Source: Marinomonas phaeophyticola (GTDB taxonomy: Bacteria; Pseudomonadota; Gammaproteobacteria; Pseudomonadales; Marinomonadaceae). From it: 64,000 nucleotides of DNA. Position numbers and translations under genes: made by a program. The first letter of the stretch is position 1; each line of letters starts with the position of its first letter. The notes under the pieces are model-generated. The model had not been told where the DNA came from, did no database searches, and saw only the letters and a list, made by a program, of their open reading frames with translations. Of the stretch, positions 30,930-39,623 are shown in pieces. The stretch covers positions 310,001 to 374,000 of the forward strand of contig NZ_JAPUBN010000013.1 of the NCBI RefSeq assembly GCF_026966905.1. The letters are read 5' to 3'.

Positions 30930-31583
30930 TTATTCAGTACACTCAATGCGCTGACTGGCCGTAACAATACCATCCAATGGCACATCCCAGCTTTCAATGG
31001 GTAAACGATTAACTTGCTGACAGTCATGAGCTAGGCCAATCAAGGCGGTGTGCTTGGCTTTATGTGCAAAGGTCTTGTCATAAAAGCCGCCCCCCATGCC
31101 CAAACGCCCTCCAGATTTATCAAACCCGACTAATGGCAAGCAAACCAGATGCAGTTGCTCCGCGGTTAATGGATTTGGATCCAGGGGTTCATCAATGGCA
31201 AAGCGGTTTTGCTGCCATTGGGTTTCAGGAGTATACAAACCAAAGAGTAAGGTTTCTCCATCAATAATCGGTAAATATACCTGTACCCCTAATGACCATA
31301 AGTATTGGCAAAAGACATCTGGCGATATTTCACCATCGTTACTGAGGTAAAGAGCAACATGTACCTGATCGGCAGGATGTGTTGCTAGGTGCTGTTTTAG
31401 CCAAGGAGAGGTTTGAAGTTGTGTTGATAGTGCGACGGCTGCGGCTTGCTGCTGAGATGCTGGCAAGGCTTTTCGCTCTGCACGTAAGTGTTTTCTCAGG
31501 TCATTTCTCGATAACGAGTCTAATACTGAAGTAGATTCTAGGCTTAATGACGTTTCTAAAGCGGAATAGTTAGAAGAAGACAT
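30930..31583 (-). CDS. fau: 5-formyltetrahydrofolate cyclo-ligase
   Basis: This enzyme (YgfA/MTHFS) converts 5-formyl-THF to 5,10-methenyl-THF using ATP. The sequence has RKHLRAERKALPA near the N-terminus, ALYLSNDGEISPD, LPLVGFDKSGGRLGMGGGFYDKTF (phosphate/substrate loop) and LIGLAHDCQ. The start used is the ATG at 31583. The frame stays open to 31598, but that start would sit within 6S RNA. The zapA-ssrS-fau order is the classic enterobacterial arrangement. Confidence 0.92.
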   Translation of the reverse strand: MSSSNYSALETSLSLESTSVLDSLSRNDLRKHLRAERKALPASQQQAAAVALSTQLQTSPWLKQHLATHPADQVHVALYLSNDGEISPDVFCQYLWSLGVQVYLPIIDGETLLFGLYTPETQWQQNRFAIDEPLDPNPLTAEQLHLVCLPLVGFDKSGGRLGMGGGFYDKTFAHKAKHTALIGLAHDCQQVNRLPIESWDVPLDGIVTASQRIECTE

Positions 31584-31594
31584 AAAAAAGTTTC

Positions 31595-31766
31595 CCAAGT
31601 TGCCGTTTCGACTATTGGCCTTGAACCCAGTGGTTCAAGTTGGAATGAACTGAAGCTTTTTAGGCTTTCCGACGCACGGACATGCACACCAAACTCACAT
31701 ATTCTTTCCGGGTGTATACGCATAGGCTCAAGGGCGTTAAGCCGTTCCAAACAACCCAGGAAACAG
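31595..31766 (-). ncRNA. ssrS: 6S RNA
   Basis: Between zapA and fau, the minus strand contains TTGAACCACTGGGTTCAAGG, which matches the conserved 3' hairpin of 6S RNA, and GCCCTTGAGCC on the 5' side. The ends can pair (GTTTCCTGGGTT with AACTTGGGAAAC) into the long closing stem around a central bubble. TATACT on the minus strand (31777-31772) is a suitable -10 box, placing the start near 31766. 6S RNA binds sigma-70 RNA polymerase in stationary phase. Ends are estimated to within about 10 bases. Confidence 0.88.
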
Positions 31767-31899
31767 ACTGTAGTATAAGACATCGATTTTAAAAATCTAC
31801 CCGTTTTAGGGATAAAAAAATAAAAAAGTTCCTGTCAAAGCCTTTATTTTACTGGGTTGGCGAATATTTGAGCGCTTTTACTCAGGTGTTGATGACCTT

Positions 31900-32193
31900 T
31901 TAACCAACTTTGTTTGTATGCGTTAATGCCGAGTCCAGTTGCGAGGTCAGTTCGCGTAACTGTTGTTCATTTGAGCGAGCATACTTGCGACTAGAGAGCA
32001 TATCATGGGTAATATTTAAAGCGGCAATGATCGCCACTTTTTCAGTTCCAATGATCTTGCCATTGTTTCTAATCTCTTGCATTTGGCCGTTTAAATAATC
32101 CGCCGCTTCGGTCAATTCTGCTTCATGACCTTTTGGGCAATTGATTTTATATTCTTGCCCTAATATGTTGACAGATACCGTTGGTTTTTCCAT
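31900..32193 (-). CDS. zapA: Cell division protein ZapA
   Basis: The 97-residue protein bundles FtsZ filaments at mid-cell. It has the ZapA pattern VSVNILGQEYKINCP, then a helix with AADYLNGQMQEIR and TEKVAIIAALNITHDML, and a C-terminal coiled coil. It is followed by 6S RNA and fau on the same strand and divergent from prfB. Confidence 0.92.
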   Translation of the reverse strand: MEKPTVSVNILGQEYKINCPKGHEAELTEAADYLNGQMQEIRNNGKIIGTEKVAIIAALNITHDMLSSRKYARSNEQQLRELTSQLDSALTHTNKVG

Positions 32194-32336
32194 GTGGGCT
32201 CCAGTTAATCGTTTTGTCGAATAAAATGCTTTATTTTATCAGAATGAAGGGGTCAGACCATTTTATGATGCTAGTAAATTCGTTACAATTAACTATATAC
32301 CTTAATCCACCTGTTTTATAACAAATTGAAGCCATT

Positions 32337-33432
32337 ATGGAAATCAATCCGATACTTTCTAAGATAAAAGACTTAACTGAGCGTACCCAAACTCTTTGGG
32401 GGTATCTTTGACTACGAGACAAAGAAAGAACGTCTTGAAGAAGTTTCTCGTGAACTAGAAGACCCAGATGTTTGGAACGATCCAGAATACGCCCAAAAAC
32501 TGGGTAAAGAACGTGCCGCATTAGAAGCGGTTGTTGATGTATTAGACGCAATGGAAACAGGCGTTGCCGACGCGAAAGACCTGTTAGACATGGCGGTTGA
32601 AGAAGACGATGAAGAGTCTGTTGAAGCGGTCCAGGCCGAACTGGCTGATTTAGAAACGCAAATGGCGAAATTAGAGTTTCGTCGCATGTTTTCTAAAGAG
32701 ATGGATGAAAGCTCCGCCTTCCTTGATATTCAATCAGGTTCTGGCGGTACGGAAGCGCAAGATTGGGCCAATATGATTTTGCGTATGTATTTGCGCTGGG
32801 GTGAAGATAAAGGCTTTAAAGTTGAATTAATGGAAGTCTCTGCTGGGGATGTGGCTGGCATTAAATCGGCCACCATTCGCTTTGAAGGCGAATACGCTTT
32901 TGGTTGGTTAAGAACGGAAACCGGTGTGCATCGCTTAGTGCGTAAATCACCGTTTGATTCTGGTAACCGTCGTCATACGTCATTTGCTTCTGTCTTTGTT
33001 TCTCCAGAGGTGGATGATAACGTCGATATCGAAATCAATCCTGCTGACATTAGAACGGATACCTATCGTTCATCAGGTGCCGGTGGACAGCATGTAAACA
33101 CCACCGATTCGGCGGTACGTATTACCCATATTCCAACAGGGATTGTGGTGCAATGTCAGAACCAGCGTTCACAACACGCTAACCGTGATTTTGCTATGAA
33201 GCAATTACGCGCGAAATTGTACGAATTTGAAATGCAAAAACGTAATGAAGCCGCGCAAGCTGTGGAAGACAATAAATCTGATATCGGTTGGGGCAGTCAA
33301 ATCCGCTCTTATGTCTTGGATGCGTCGCGTATTAAAGACCTACGAACTGGTGTAGAAAGCTCTAATACGGGTTCCGTGCTAGACGGCAATCTGGATCAAT
33401 TTATTGTAGCCAGCTTAAAGCAAGGCCTGTAA
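32337..33432 (+). CDS. prfB: Peptide chain release factor 2, with programmed +1 frameshift
   Basis: RF2 terminates translation at UGA and UAA. ATG 32337 opens a 24-codon frame ending at an in-frame TGA (32409-32411). Slipping +1 there continues [13 protein letters not shown] into the rest of the protein for 364 residues in all. The domain order is standard: [17 protein letters not shown] carries the SPF anticodon-like motif and [19 protein letters not shown] carries GGQ, which triggers peptide release. lysS follows as in many gammaproteobacteria. This is a normal, functional gene despite the internal stop. Confidence 0.97.
32397..32412 (+). promoter_or_regulatory. prfB recoding site (Shine-Dalgarno-like element plus CTT-TGA-C)
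   Basis: TGGGGGTATCTTTGAC holds a G-rich internal ribosome-binding element three bases before the slippery CTT, then TGA-C. This is the canonical RF2 autoregulatory site: scarce RF2 lets the ribosome pause at UGA and shift +1. Confidence 0.95.
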
Positions 33433-33500
33433 CCCGCAGGCATAACGGTATTTAAAAACATCATTTTAAAACGATATTCTAAAAGAGTAGATGGCAAATC

Positions 33501-35003
33501 ATGGCTAACGAAAACACTACAGAAAACACTGGCGTCGCGGAAGACAATCGTTTGGTTGCTGAGCGTCGTGGTAAATTAAACGCCATTCGTGAAGAGCGTA
33601 ATGCGTACCCAAATGATTTTCGCCCAAATGCGTATGCAGCGGACTTACAAGCGGAATTCGGTGACATTGAAAAGCCAGATTTAGAAGAAAAAGACCATAA
33701 AGTCAGCATTGCTGGCCGTATAGTACGTAACCGTGGTGCGTTCATGTTGCTACAAGACATGACAGGCCAAATCCAAGCCTACGTTAACCGTAAAGCCTTG
33801 AGCCCCGAGCTATTAGCCGATCAAAAAACATGGGACTTAGGTGATATCATTGGTATTACTGGCCCAGTACATAAGTCCGGTAAAGGTGATTTGTACATTG
33901 ATATGCAATCGGCTCAACTATTAACCAAAGCCTTGCGTCCATTGCCTGATAAGCACAAAGGTTTGTCGGATACTGAAATGCGTTACCGTCAGCGTTACGT
34001 TGATTTGATTGTGAACGAAGAGTCTCGTAATACTTTCCAAATTCGTTCAAAAATCATTTCTACGATTCGTCGCTTCCTTGAAGATCGTCGCTTTATGGAA
34101 GTGGAAACGCCTATGCTGCATAGTATTCCTGGTGGTGCAACGGCCCGTCCGTTTGTAACGCATCATAACGCCATGGACATGAGCATGTTCTTGCGTATCG
34201 CGCCAGAGTTATACTTGAAGCGTTTGGTTGTGGGTGGTTTTGAGCGTGTTTTTGAAATCAACCGTAACTTCCGTAATGAAGGGGTATCCACACGTCATAA
34301 CCCTGAATTTACCATGATCGAATTCTACCAAGCCTATGCGGATTACAAAGATCTTATGGATCTAACCGAAGACATGCTGCGTGATGTGGCAGAAAAAGTA
34401 TTGGGTACTACTTCTGTAACTTATCAAGGTTCGGAATACGATTTCGGTGCACCATTTGTACGTATGACCATGCTTGAGTCTATCCTTCACTACAACCCAG
34501 AGTTGACCGCTGAAGATTTAGATACGTTAGAAAAAGCCACTGAAGTAGCGAAAAAGTTGCATATCGATGTGAAACCCATTTGGGGCTTAGGTAAGTTGTG
34601 GACTGAAATTTTTGAAGAAACAGCGGAATCCAAACTGGATCAACCGACTTTCATTACGGAATACCCTGCGGAAGTGTCTCCGTTAGCACGTCGTAATGAT
34701 GACAATGATTTCATCACAGACCGTTTTGAATTCTTTGTGGGCGGCCGTGAAATCGCAAACGGTTTCTCAGAGTTAAATGACCCTGAAGACCAAGCGGAAC
34801 GTTTCCGTAAGCAAGTAGCAGAAAAAGACGCCGGTGATGATGAAGCCATGCATTACGATGCCGACTACATCAATGCTTTGGAATACGGCTTACCACCAAC
34901 AGCAGGTGAAGGTATCGGTATCGACCGTTTGGTGATGCTATTTACCGATGCACCGTCTATTCGTGATGTCTTGTTATTCCCACATATGCGCCCTCAGGAC
35001 TAA
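33501..35003 (+). CDS. lysS: Lysyl-tRNA synthetase, class II
   Basis: LysRS charges tRNA-Lys. The 500-residue protein has an N-terminal OB-fold anticodon domain ([18 protein letters not shown], about residues 70-160). Its class II core has motif 1 ([17 protein letters not shown]), motif 2 ([22 protein letters not shown]) and motif 3 ([16 protein letters not shown]). It is complete and directly downstream of prfB. A clear terminator follows. Confidence 0.97.
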   Translation: MANENTTENTGVAEDNRLVAERRGKLNAIREERNAYPNDFRPNAYAADLQAEFGDIEKPDLEEKDHKVSIAGRIVRNRGAFMLLQDMTGQIQAYVNRKALSPELLADQKTWDLGDIIGITGPVHKSGKGDLYIDMQSAQLLTKALRPLPDKHKGLSDTEMRYRQRYVDLIVNEESRNTFQIRSKIISTIRRFLEDRRFMEVETPMLHSIPGGATARPFVTHHNAMDMSMFLRIAPELYLKRLVVGGFERVFEINRNFRNEGVSTRHNPEFTMIEFYQAYADYKDLMDLTEDMLRDVAEKVLGTTSVTYQGSEYDFGAPFVRMTMLESILHYNPELTAEDLDTLEKATEVAKKLHIDVKPIWGLGKLWTEIFEETAESKLDQPTFITEYPAEVSPLARRNDDNDFITDRFEFFVGGREIANGFSELNDPEDQAERFRKQVAEKDAGDDEAMHYDADYINALEYGLPPTAGEGIGIDRLVMLFTDAPSIRDVLLFPHMRPQD

Positions 35004-35029
35004 TCCAGAGGCGGATGACTGTTTGTACT

Positions 35030-35059
35030 AAAAAGGCCTCTACTTAGAGGTCTTTTTTT
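35030..35059 (+). terminator. Intrinsic terminator after lysS
   Basis: AAAAAGGCCTCT and AGAGGTCTTTTTTT form a stem with an ACTT loop and a long T tract, ending the prfB-lysS transcript before hisC. Confidence 0.88.
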
Positions 35060-35104
35060 GTTGATCTATTTATTTATACATTGGTTCTGATTGGGAGAAA
35101 GTAA

Positions 35105-36166
35105 ATGAGTCGTTTTTGGACTAAGAAAATTACCGAGCTAGACCCGTACGTACCGGGTGAGCAACCGCAAGACAAGCAATACATCAAGCTCAACACAAAT
35201 GAAAGCCCTTACTCGCCGTCTCCGAAAGCCTTAGCGGCCATGTCTGCCATGGTGAATGAAAGCTTGCGTCTTTATCCTGATCCTAATGGCATGACGTTGA
35301 AAAGTGCTTTAGCCAATCAATATCAATTAGACACCAAGCAAGTGTTTGTAGGTAATGGCTCTGATGAAGTGCTGGCATTGGCTTTTATGGGCTATTTCGC
35401 CGGCGGCAAACCTTTGGCCTTTGCGGACATTACTTATAGCTTTTATAAGGTCTACGCCAACCTATACGACATTGAACCTCAGCTTATCCCGTTAACAACA
35501 GATTTTGATATCGATCCGACGGATTATCAGAATCTAGACGTATCCGGTGTTGTGATTACCAACCCAAATGCGCCAACGGGTAAAGCCTTGCCTTTGTCAG
35601 ACATCGAAAGTGTGTTACAAGCAAACCCTGATGTAGTGGTTTTGGTAGATGAAGCTTATGTGGATTTTGGTGCTGAAAGCGCGAGTCGTTTGATTCATCA
35701 ATATCCGAATTTACTGGTCGTGCAAACCTTCTCTAAATCTCGCGCTTTGGCCGGTATTCGAGTGGGCTACGCATTAGGGCACCCAGACTTGATCGAAGGG
35801 CTTGAGCGCCTGAAGAACTCGTTTAACAGCTACCCAATCGACCGCATCGCCCTTGCTGGCGCCACCGCTGCCGTTGAAGATGCGGACTATTTAAAAGAAA
35901 TCTGTGACAAAACCATCGCCACCCGCAAATGGACTCACACCCAGCTCACGGACCTTGGCTTCAACGTTCTGCCATCCGCTACTAACTTCGTTTTTGTGAC
36001 CCACCCAGAAAAAGACGCAGAAAGTGTGTATGCAACCTTGAAAGAGCAGGGTATCCTGGTGCGTTTCTTTGGCAGCAATAAAGCCCGTATTGGCAACTAC
36101 CTCCGCATCACCATCGGCACCGATGCTGAAATGCGAGCGCTGATCGACGCCCTAAAAGCACTCTAA
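35105..36166 (+). CDS. hisC: Histidinol-phosphate aminotransferase
   Basis: This class I/II PLP aminotransferase acts in histidine synthesis (imidazole acetol phosphate plus glutamate). It has LNTNESPYSPSP, LYPDPNGMTLKSALA, VGNGSDEVL, ITNPNAPTGKALP, DEAYVDFG and QTFSKSRALAGIRVGYA with the PLP lysine. It stands alone, apart from other his genes, with ribosome site GGGAGAAA. The last part of the gene is markedly richer in C than its start, possibly strain polymorphism or recombination. Confidence 0.93.
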   Translation: MSRFWTKKITELDPYVPGEQPQDKQYIKLNTNESPYSPSPKALAAMSAMVNESLRLYPDPNGMTLKSALANQYQLDTKQVFVGNGSDEVLALAFMGYFAGGKPLAFADITYSFYKVYANLYDIEPQLIPLTTDFDIDPTDYQNLDVSGVVITNPNAPTGKALPLSDIESVLQANPDVVVLVDEAYVDFGAESASRLIHQYPNLLVVQTFSKSRALAGIRVGYALGHPDLIEGLERLKNSFNSYPIDRIALAGATAAVEDADYLKEICDKTIATRKWTHTQLTDLGFNVLPSATNFVFVTHPEKDAESVYATLKEQGILVRFFGSNKARIGNYLRITIGTDAEMRALIDALKAL

Positions 36167-36176
36167 TACACCAAAT

Positions 36177-36935
36177 GTAGGTCGGCATTTATGCCGACAA
36201 ATACCTGCACGGTATCAAATACCTTTGAAGCACAAAAAGCCTGCGTCTTTTCTGCTTGCGTCACTGTCGTCGTCAGCGCAGAAAAAACGCAGACTTTTCA
36301 TCTAGCATCACATCACACCTAAAATGAACACCTACTGTAGGTCGGCATTTATGCCGACAAATACCTGCTCGGTATCAAATACCTTTGAAACACAAAAAGC
36401 CTGCGTCTTTTCTGCTTGCGTCACACCTAAAATGAGAGCCTGCTGTAGGTCGGCATTTATGCCGACAAATACCTGCACGGTATCAAATACCTTTGAAGCT
36501 CAAAAAGCCTGCGTCTTTTCTGCCTGCGTCACTGTCGTCGTCAGCGCAGAAAAAACGCAGACTTTTCCACACCTAAAATGAACATCTACTGTAGGTCGGC
36601 ATTTATGCCGACAAATACCCGCACGGTATCAAATACCTTTGAAGCACAAAAAGCCTGCGTCTTTTCTGCTTGCGTCACTGTCGTCGTCAGCGCAGAAAAA
36701 ACGCAGACTTTTCATCTAGCATCACATCACACCTAAAATGAACACCTACTGTAGGTCGGCATTTATGCCGACAAATACCCGCACGGTATCAAATACCTTT
36801 GAAACACAAAAAGCCTGCGTCTTTTCTGCTTGCGTCACTGTCGTCGTCAGCGCAGAAAAAACACAGACTTTTTATCTAGCATCACATCACACCTAAAATG
36901 AACACCTACTGTAGGTCGGCATTTATGCCGACAAA
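36177..36935. repeat. REP-like array 1: six GTAG-headed palindromes alternating with a long hairpin
   Basis: GTAGGTCGGCATTTATGCCG begins at 36177, 36337, 36445, 36591, 36751 and 36911. The body is a palindrome (GTCGGC ... GCCGAC) headed by GTAG, the typical architecture of REP sequences. The spacing is 160, 108, 146, 160 and 160 bases. Between most copies lies a second element whose arms (CTGCGTCTTTTCTGC and GCAGAAAAAACGCAG) can form a hairpin of about 58 bases. The 108-base unit has lost half of it. The conserved ACACCTAAAATGA precedes each GTAG. Short open frames here are not credible genes. Confidence 0.9.
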
Positions 36936-36944
36936 ACCATCTAA

Positions 36945-37378
36945 CCCCGCGACCCCCTCTAGGAACATAAAATGTAAATCCGGCCTTCAGACCAACAACC
37001 GTTTTAGAGGCACGATGGTAATCGAATTACGCCAAGCCTATGAACAAGGAGCGTTATCGACGATTGAAAAAACAACATTGGGTGGCACACTGAGACATTT
37101 TATGAGCCGTCCATGGGTTGTTTATTGCAAATCGACATGAGAAAAGAATGGCATTAAGTCGTGACAAGAGAAAAAATATCAAGTAATGAGACCTGAGGGA
37201 TCTTACTTGCCTAATGCTTAAAATTCGAGTAATAGTATTAAACAGCAATATGAAAAAGTCTAAAAACACGAAGGTGTTTTAAAAGTCACCTTCGAAGAGT
37301 ACAAAAAAACACCGCGATTTAAACAGGGGCGTCGCCAATCTTGAAAAAGCAAATTCCCTATAAATAAAGCGGCCGTTC
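36945..37378 (+). mobile_element. IS91-like remnant, copy 1 (internally deleted)
   Basis: From about 37017 the + strand reads as a piece of a Y2/HUH transposase (LRQAYEQGALSTIEKTT, then RPWVVYCKS), then jumps to an untranslated end region. That end region (about 37138-37378, from GAAAAGAATGGCATTAAGTC to GCGGCC-GTTC) recurs at 38750-38986 and 44268-44501. Copies 1 and 3 share the same internal deletion junction. The left boundary is unclear because homology to copy 2 continues back into the REP array. Confidence 0.7.
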
Positions 37379-37420
37379 AACAGAGAGTTGTAACCTAATT
37401 AAATGAGGAGATACACGAAT

Positions 37421-37543
37421 ATGGAAGCGATAGGAATTATCGGAATGATATTTGGTTTGGCTGCATTTTATCGAGTTCATAAGCTTGAAAAAGAGTTAAA
37501 AAAATCAGGGGTACTTGATAAAGATTTTGATATAAAGAAATAA
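37421..37543 (+). CDS. Small hypothetical protein (40 aa), cassette-like
   Basis: An ATG at 37421 with GAGGAG about 11 bases upstream opens a 40-codon frame: a hydrophobic N-terminal half (residues 2-15, IGIIGMIFGLAAF) and a charged C-terminal half rich in Lys, Glu and Asp. It looks like a single-pass small membrane protein. It lies between an IS91-like end and an attC-like hairpin, the same arrangement as the cassette genes at 39056 and 44573, so it is probably a cassette gene. Function unknown. Confidence 0.45.
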   Translation: MEAIGIIGMIFGLAAFYRVHKLEKELKKSGVLDKDFDIKK

Positions 37544-37562
37544 TTCGCTATACCGAAACTAG

Positions 37563-37622
37563 TTATAACAAGTTTGTCAACTATCCTCGCTTCGTGACTG
37601 GATAGCTAAAAGCGTCAATAAC
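37563..37622 (+). other. Degenerate attC-like site
   Basis: TTATAACAAG (R''-like) is followed by CTATCC ... GGATAG, a short stem around TCGCTTCGTGACT, then AGCGTCAAT in the place of R'. The layout matches the better attC sites at 39.5-43.7 kb but the ends are decayed. Confidence 0.4.
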
Positions 37623-37640
37623 CATTGAATTCATCATACA

Positions 37641-38195
37641 AGGTCCGGCCTTCAGGCCGACAAAGCGCTTTGAGTCATCCAAACTCTCTTGGAGCGCATG
37701 AATACAAAAAACTGCGTCTTTTCATGCAGCATCACATCATACCTAAAATGAGCATCTTCTGTAGGTCCGGCCTTCAGGCCGACAAAGCACTTTTGAGTCA
37801 TCCAAACTCTCTTGGAACGCATAAACACAAAAAACTTACTTCTTTTCATGTCGCATCGCATCACACCTAAAATGAGCGTCTTCTGTAGGTCCGGCCTTCA
37901 GGCCGACAAAACTATCTAACTCCGAAAACCCTATTGGAACATAAAATTTAGGTTTGTCTTTAGGCCAACAAAGCGCTTTTAAGTCATCCAAACTCTCTTG
38001 GAACGCTTTTAACTTAAAAAGCCTGCGTCTTTTATGCTTGCGTCACTGTCGTCGTCAGCGCAGAAAAAACGCAGACTTTTCATCCACACCTAAAATGAGC
38101 ATCTTCTGTAGGCTCGGCCTTTAGGCCGACAAAACTATCTACCCCCGCAAACCCTATTGGAACATAAAATTTAGGTTGGTCTTTAGGCCAACAAA
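37641..38195. repeat. REP-like array 2
   Basis: A second REP type, GTAGGTCCGGCCTTCAGGCC with GACAAA after it, occurs at 37761 and 37885. A copy lacking GTAG starts near 37641, a variant (GTAGGCTCGGCC) is at 38107, and two decayed copies are near 37949 and 38171. One full copy of the long hairpin from array 1 lies at about 38020-38080. Several repeats are followed by AAAACTATCTA and AACATAAAATTTAGG. The frame on either strand through here encodes only repeat. Confidence 0.85.
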
Positions 38196-38206
38196 GTGTT
38201 TTAGAG

Positions 38207-38751
38207 GCGCGATGCCAAGCCTACCAACAAGGAGCGTTATCGACGGTTGAAAAGGCAACGTTAGATGGCACACTGAGTCATTTAATGACTCATCCATGGG
38301 TTGTTTATTGCAAGTCCGCTTTGGAATATCGAGAAACTTTAGTCAGCTATTTAGCGCGTTATACTTATCGAGTTGGTTTAAGTAATCATCGCCTTGAGTC
38401 ATGGAAAGACAATCAAGTGACCTTGTCCTATTTTGATAATAAAGCCAAAAAGGCAAGTCGATTGTCACTTGAACCCGCGGAACTGATTAGGCGTTTTCTT
38501 TTGCATATCTTGCTCAAAAGTTGCCCAGAGGGTTCATGCGTATTCGTCATTATGGTTATTTATCGAATGCTGTAAAAAAGCGATCTTTGGAAAAGATTAA
38601 ACGACACAGCGGTGAACCAACAAAGAAGGCAGAAAAAGTAGAGACAGATACGGCACTAACAGGGTGTCGATGCCCATCCTGTGGTGAATCAAAGGTAGTT
38701 TATCTAGGAGATAACAACCATGATACTCAGTTGAGGTTAAATAGTAGTTAG
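38207..38751 (+). pseudogene. IS91-family (Y2/HUH) transposase, C-terminal fragment with frameshift
   Basis: The reading frame gives HPWVVYCKS, then LVSYLARYTYRVGLSNHRL and ELIRRFLLHIL, the C-terminal half of an IS91-type transposase. One frame change near 38515-38525 leads into LPRGFMRIRHYGYLSNAVKK and a zinc-ribbon-like CRCPSCGES near the end. The catalytic tyrosines and N-terminal half are missing; the sequence instead merges with REP repeats upstream. It cannot be active. Confidence 0.8.
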
Positions 38752-38986
38752 AAAAGAATGGCATTAAGTCATGACAAGGGAAAAATATCAGGTAGTGAGA
38801 CCTGAGGGCTCTTACTTGCCTAATACTTAGAATTCGAGTAAAAGTATTAGGCAGCAATATGAAAAATCTAAAAACACGAAGGTTTTTTAAAAGAAACCTT
38901 TGAAGAGCACAAAAAAACACCGCGATTTAAACAGGGACGTCGCCAATCTTGAAAAAGCAAATTCCCTATAAATAAAGCGGCCGTTC
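38752..38986 (+). mobile_element. IS91-like terminal region, copy 2
   Basis: The untranslated end of the element, nearly identical to 37138-37378 and 44268-44501, ends GCGGCC-GTTC (GTTC at 38983-38986). IS91-family elements insert beside GTTC/CTTG tetranucleotides, so this is probably the element's terminus next to its target. The three copies differ by scattered substitutions and a few short indels. Confidence 0.65.
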
Positions 38987-39038
38987 AACAGACGGTTATA
39001 GCCATGGCTTCGCCACTGTATAACCGCTTAGTAGTTAT
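38976..39038 (+). other. attC-like site fused to an IS91-like end (copy 2)
   Basis: Beginning at the GTTC, the sequence reads GTTCAACAGACGG, then CGGTTATA (38993) with its inverted partner TATAACCG (39019-39026) around a small inner stem TGGC-TTC-GCCA, and ends CTTAGTAGTTATAAC. Compared with real attC sites nearby this is R''/L'' plus loop plus R'. It is shared with copy 3 (to 44552), and the copies part right after GTTA, the integron crossover point. Confidence 0.5.
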
Positions 39039-39055
39039 AACTACAAGGAGGTTTC

Positions 39056-39500
39056 ATGCCAGATTTAGCGTCAATATCTACAGCATTTCAGTCCCTAAAA
39101 TTAGCATCAGATATGGTAAAAGATATAAGGCAGTCAACTACGACATTAAAAGATGCAACTATCAACTTTAAGATAGCTGAACTTACAAATGCACTTGCTG
39201 ACCTTCAATTAGCATTAGCTGATGTTAAAGTAGAAAACCTGGAACTAAGAGAAGAGTTAGCTGAACTATCTAAAACAGAGGATTTACGTAATTTATTACG
39301 GTTAACTGATAATGCTTATTGGCCTAAAGGTGATGAAATCATGGGATATGGTAGTGGCCCATGGTGTTCAAAAATGTTTTGATACTGAAGAAAAGTTGAT
39401 TATGCTTCATCATAAAGTAGCTTCAATGTTTAACGATTTTGTTAGCTATAAATGGGAATGTCCAAGTTGTAAATCAGCAATATCTTCCTCTAAAAAGTAG
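39056..39500 (+). pseudogene. Coiled-coil / zinc-ribbon cassette protein, one-base frameshift
   Basis: ATG 39056 follows an excellent AAGGAGG. Residues about 1-85 form a long helical, coiled-coil-like region (ALADLQLALADVKVENLELR). Then GYGSGPWC ends in a stop, but dropping one T near 39367-39370 continues as CQKCFDTEEKLIML and ends KWECPSCKSAI. The two CxxC pairs would make a zinc ribbon. I recall similar phage and plasmid proteins of unknown role. The gene is first in the cassette array and is followed by a good attC site. The frameshift is in the opposite sense (one base extra) to the others in this window. Confidence 0.6.
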
Positions 39501-39503
39501 TTA

Positions 39504-39598
39504 TAACAAGCTGTTTAACAAGGACAAAATACAGTTGGCTTTTGCTCCTTCGTCGCTTATTTTAGCCAACTATATTTTGCCCATTAACAGGGCGTTAC
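39504..39598 (+). other. Integron attC site 1
   Basis: TAACAAG (39505) begins the site and GGCGTTA (39591-39597) ends it. CTGTTTAACAAG pairs with the region before R', and CAGTTGGC/GCCAACT form the inner stem. This is a classic cassette recombination site, placed directly after a gene stop. Confidence 0.85.
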
Positions 39599-39623
39599 AT
39601 GCTCAAAATATAAGGAGTCAATT

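Noticed and set aside
32337-32411. prfB as a frameshifted pseudogene
   Set aside because: The in-frame TGA has the exact CTT-TGA-C context and upstream G-rich element of the conserved RF2 recoding site.
36324-36581. Open frames inside the REP arrays, including 36898-37140 and 37625-37870
   Set aside because: Each encodes the repeat itself and is produced by unit length divisible by three or by chance.
36177-38195. CRISPR array
   Set aside because: The repeats are palindromes with conserved, not variable, spacers and uneven unit lengths, and there are no cas genes. REP-like arrays explain them.
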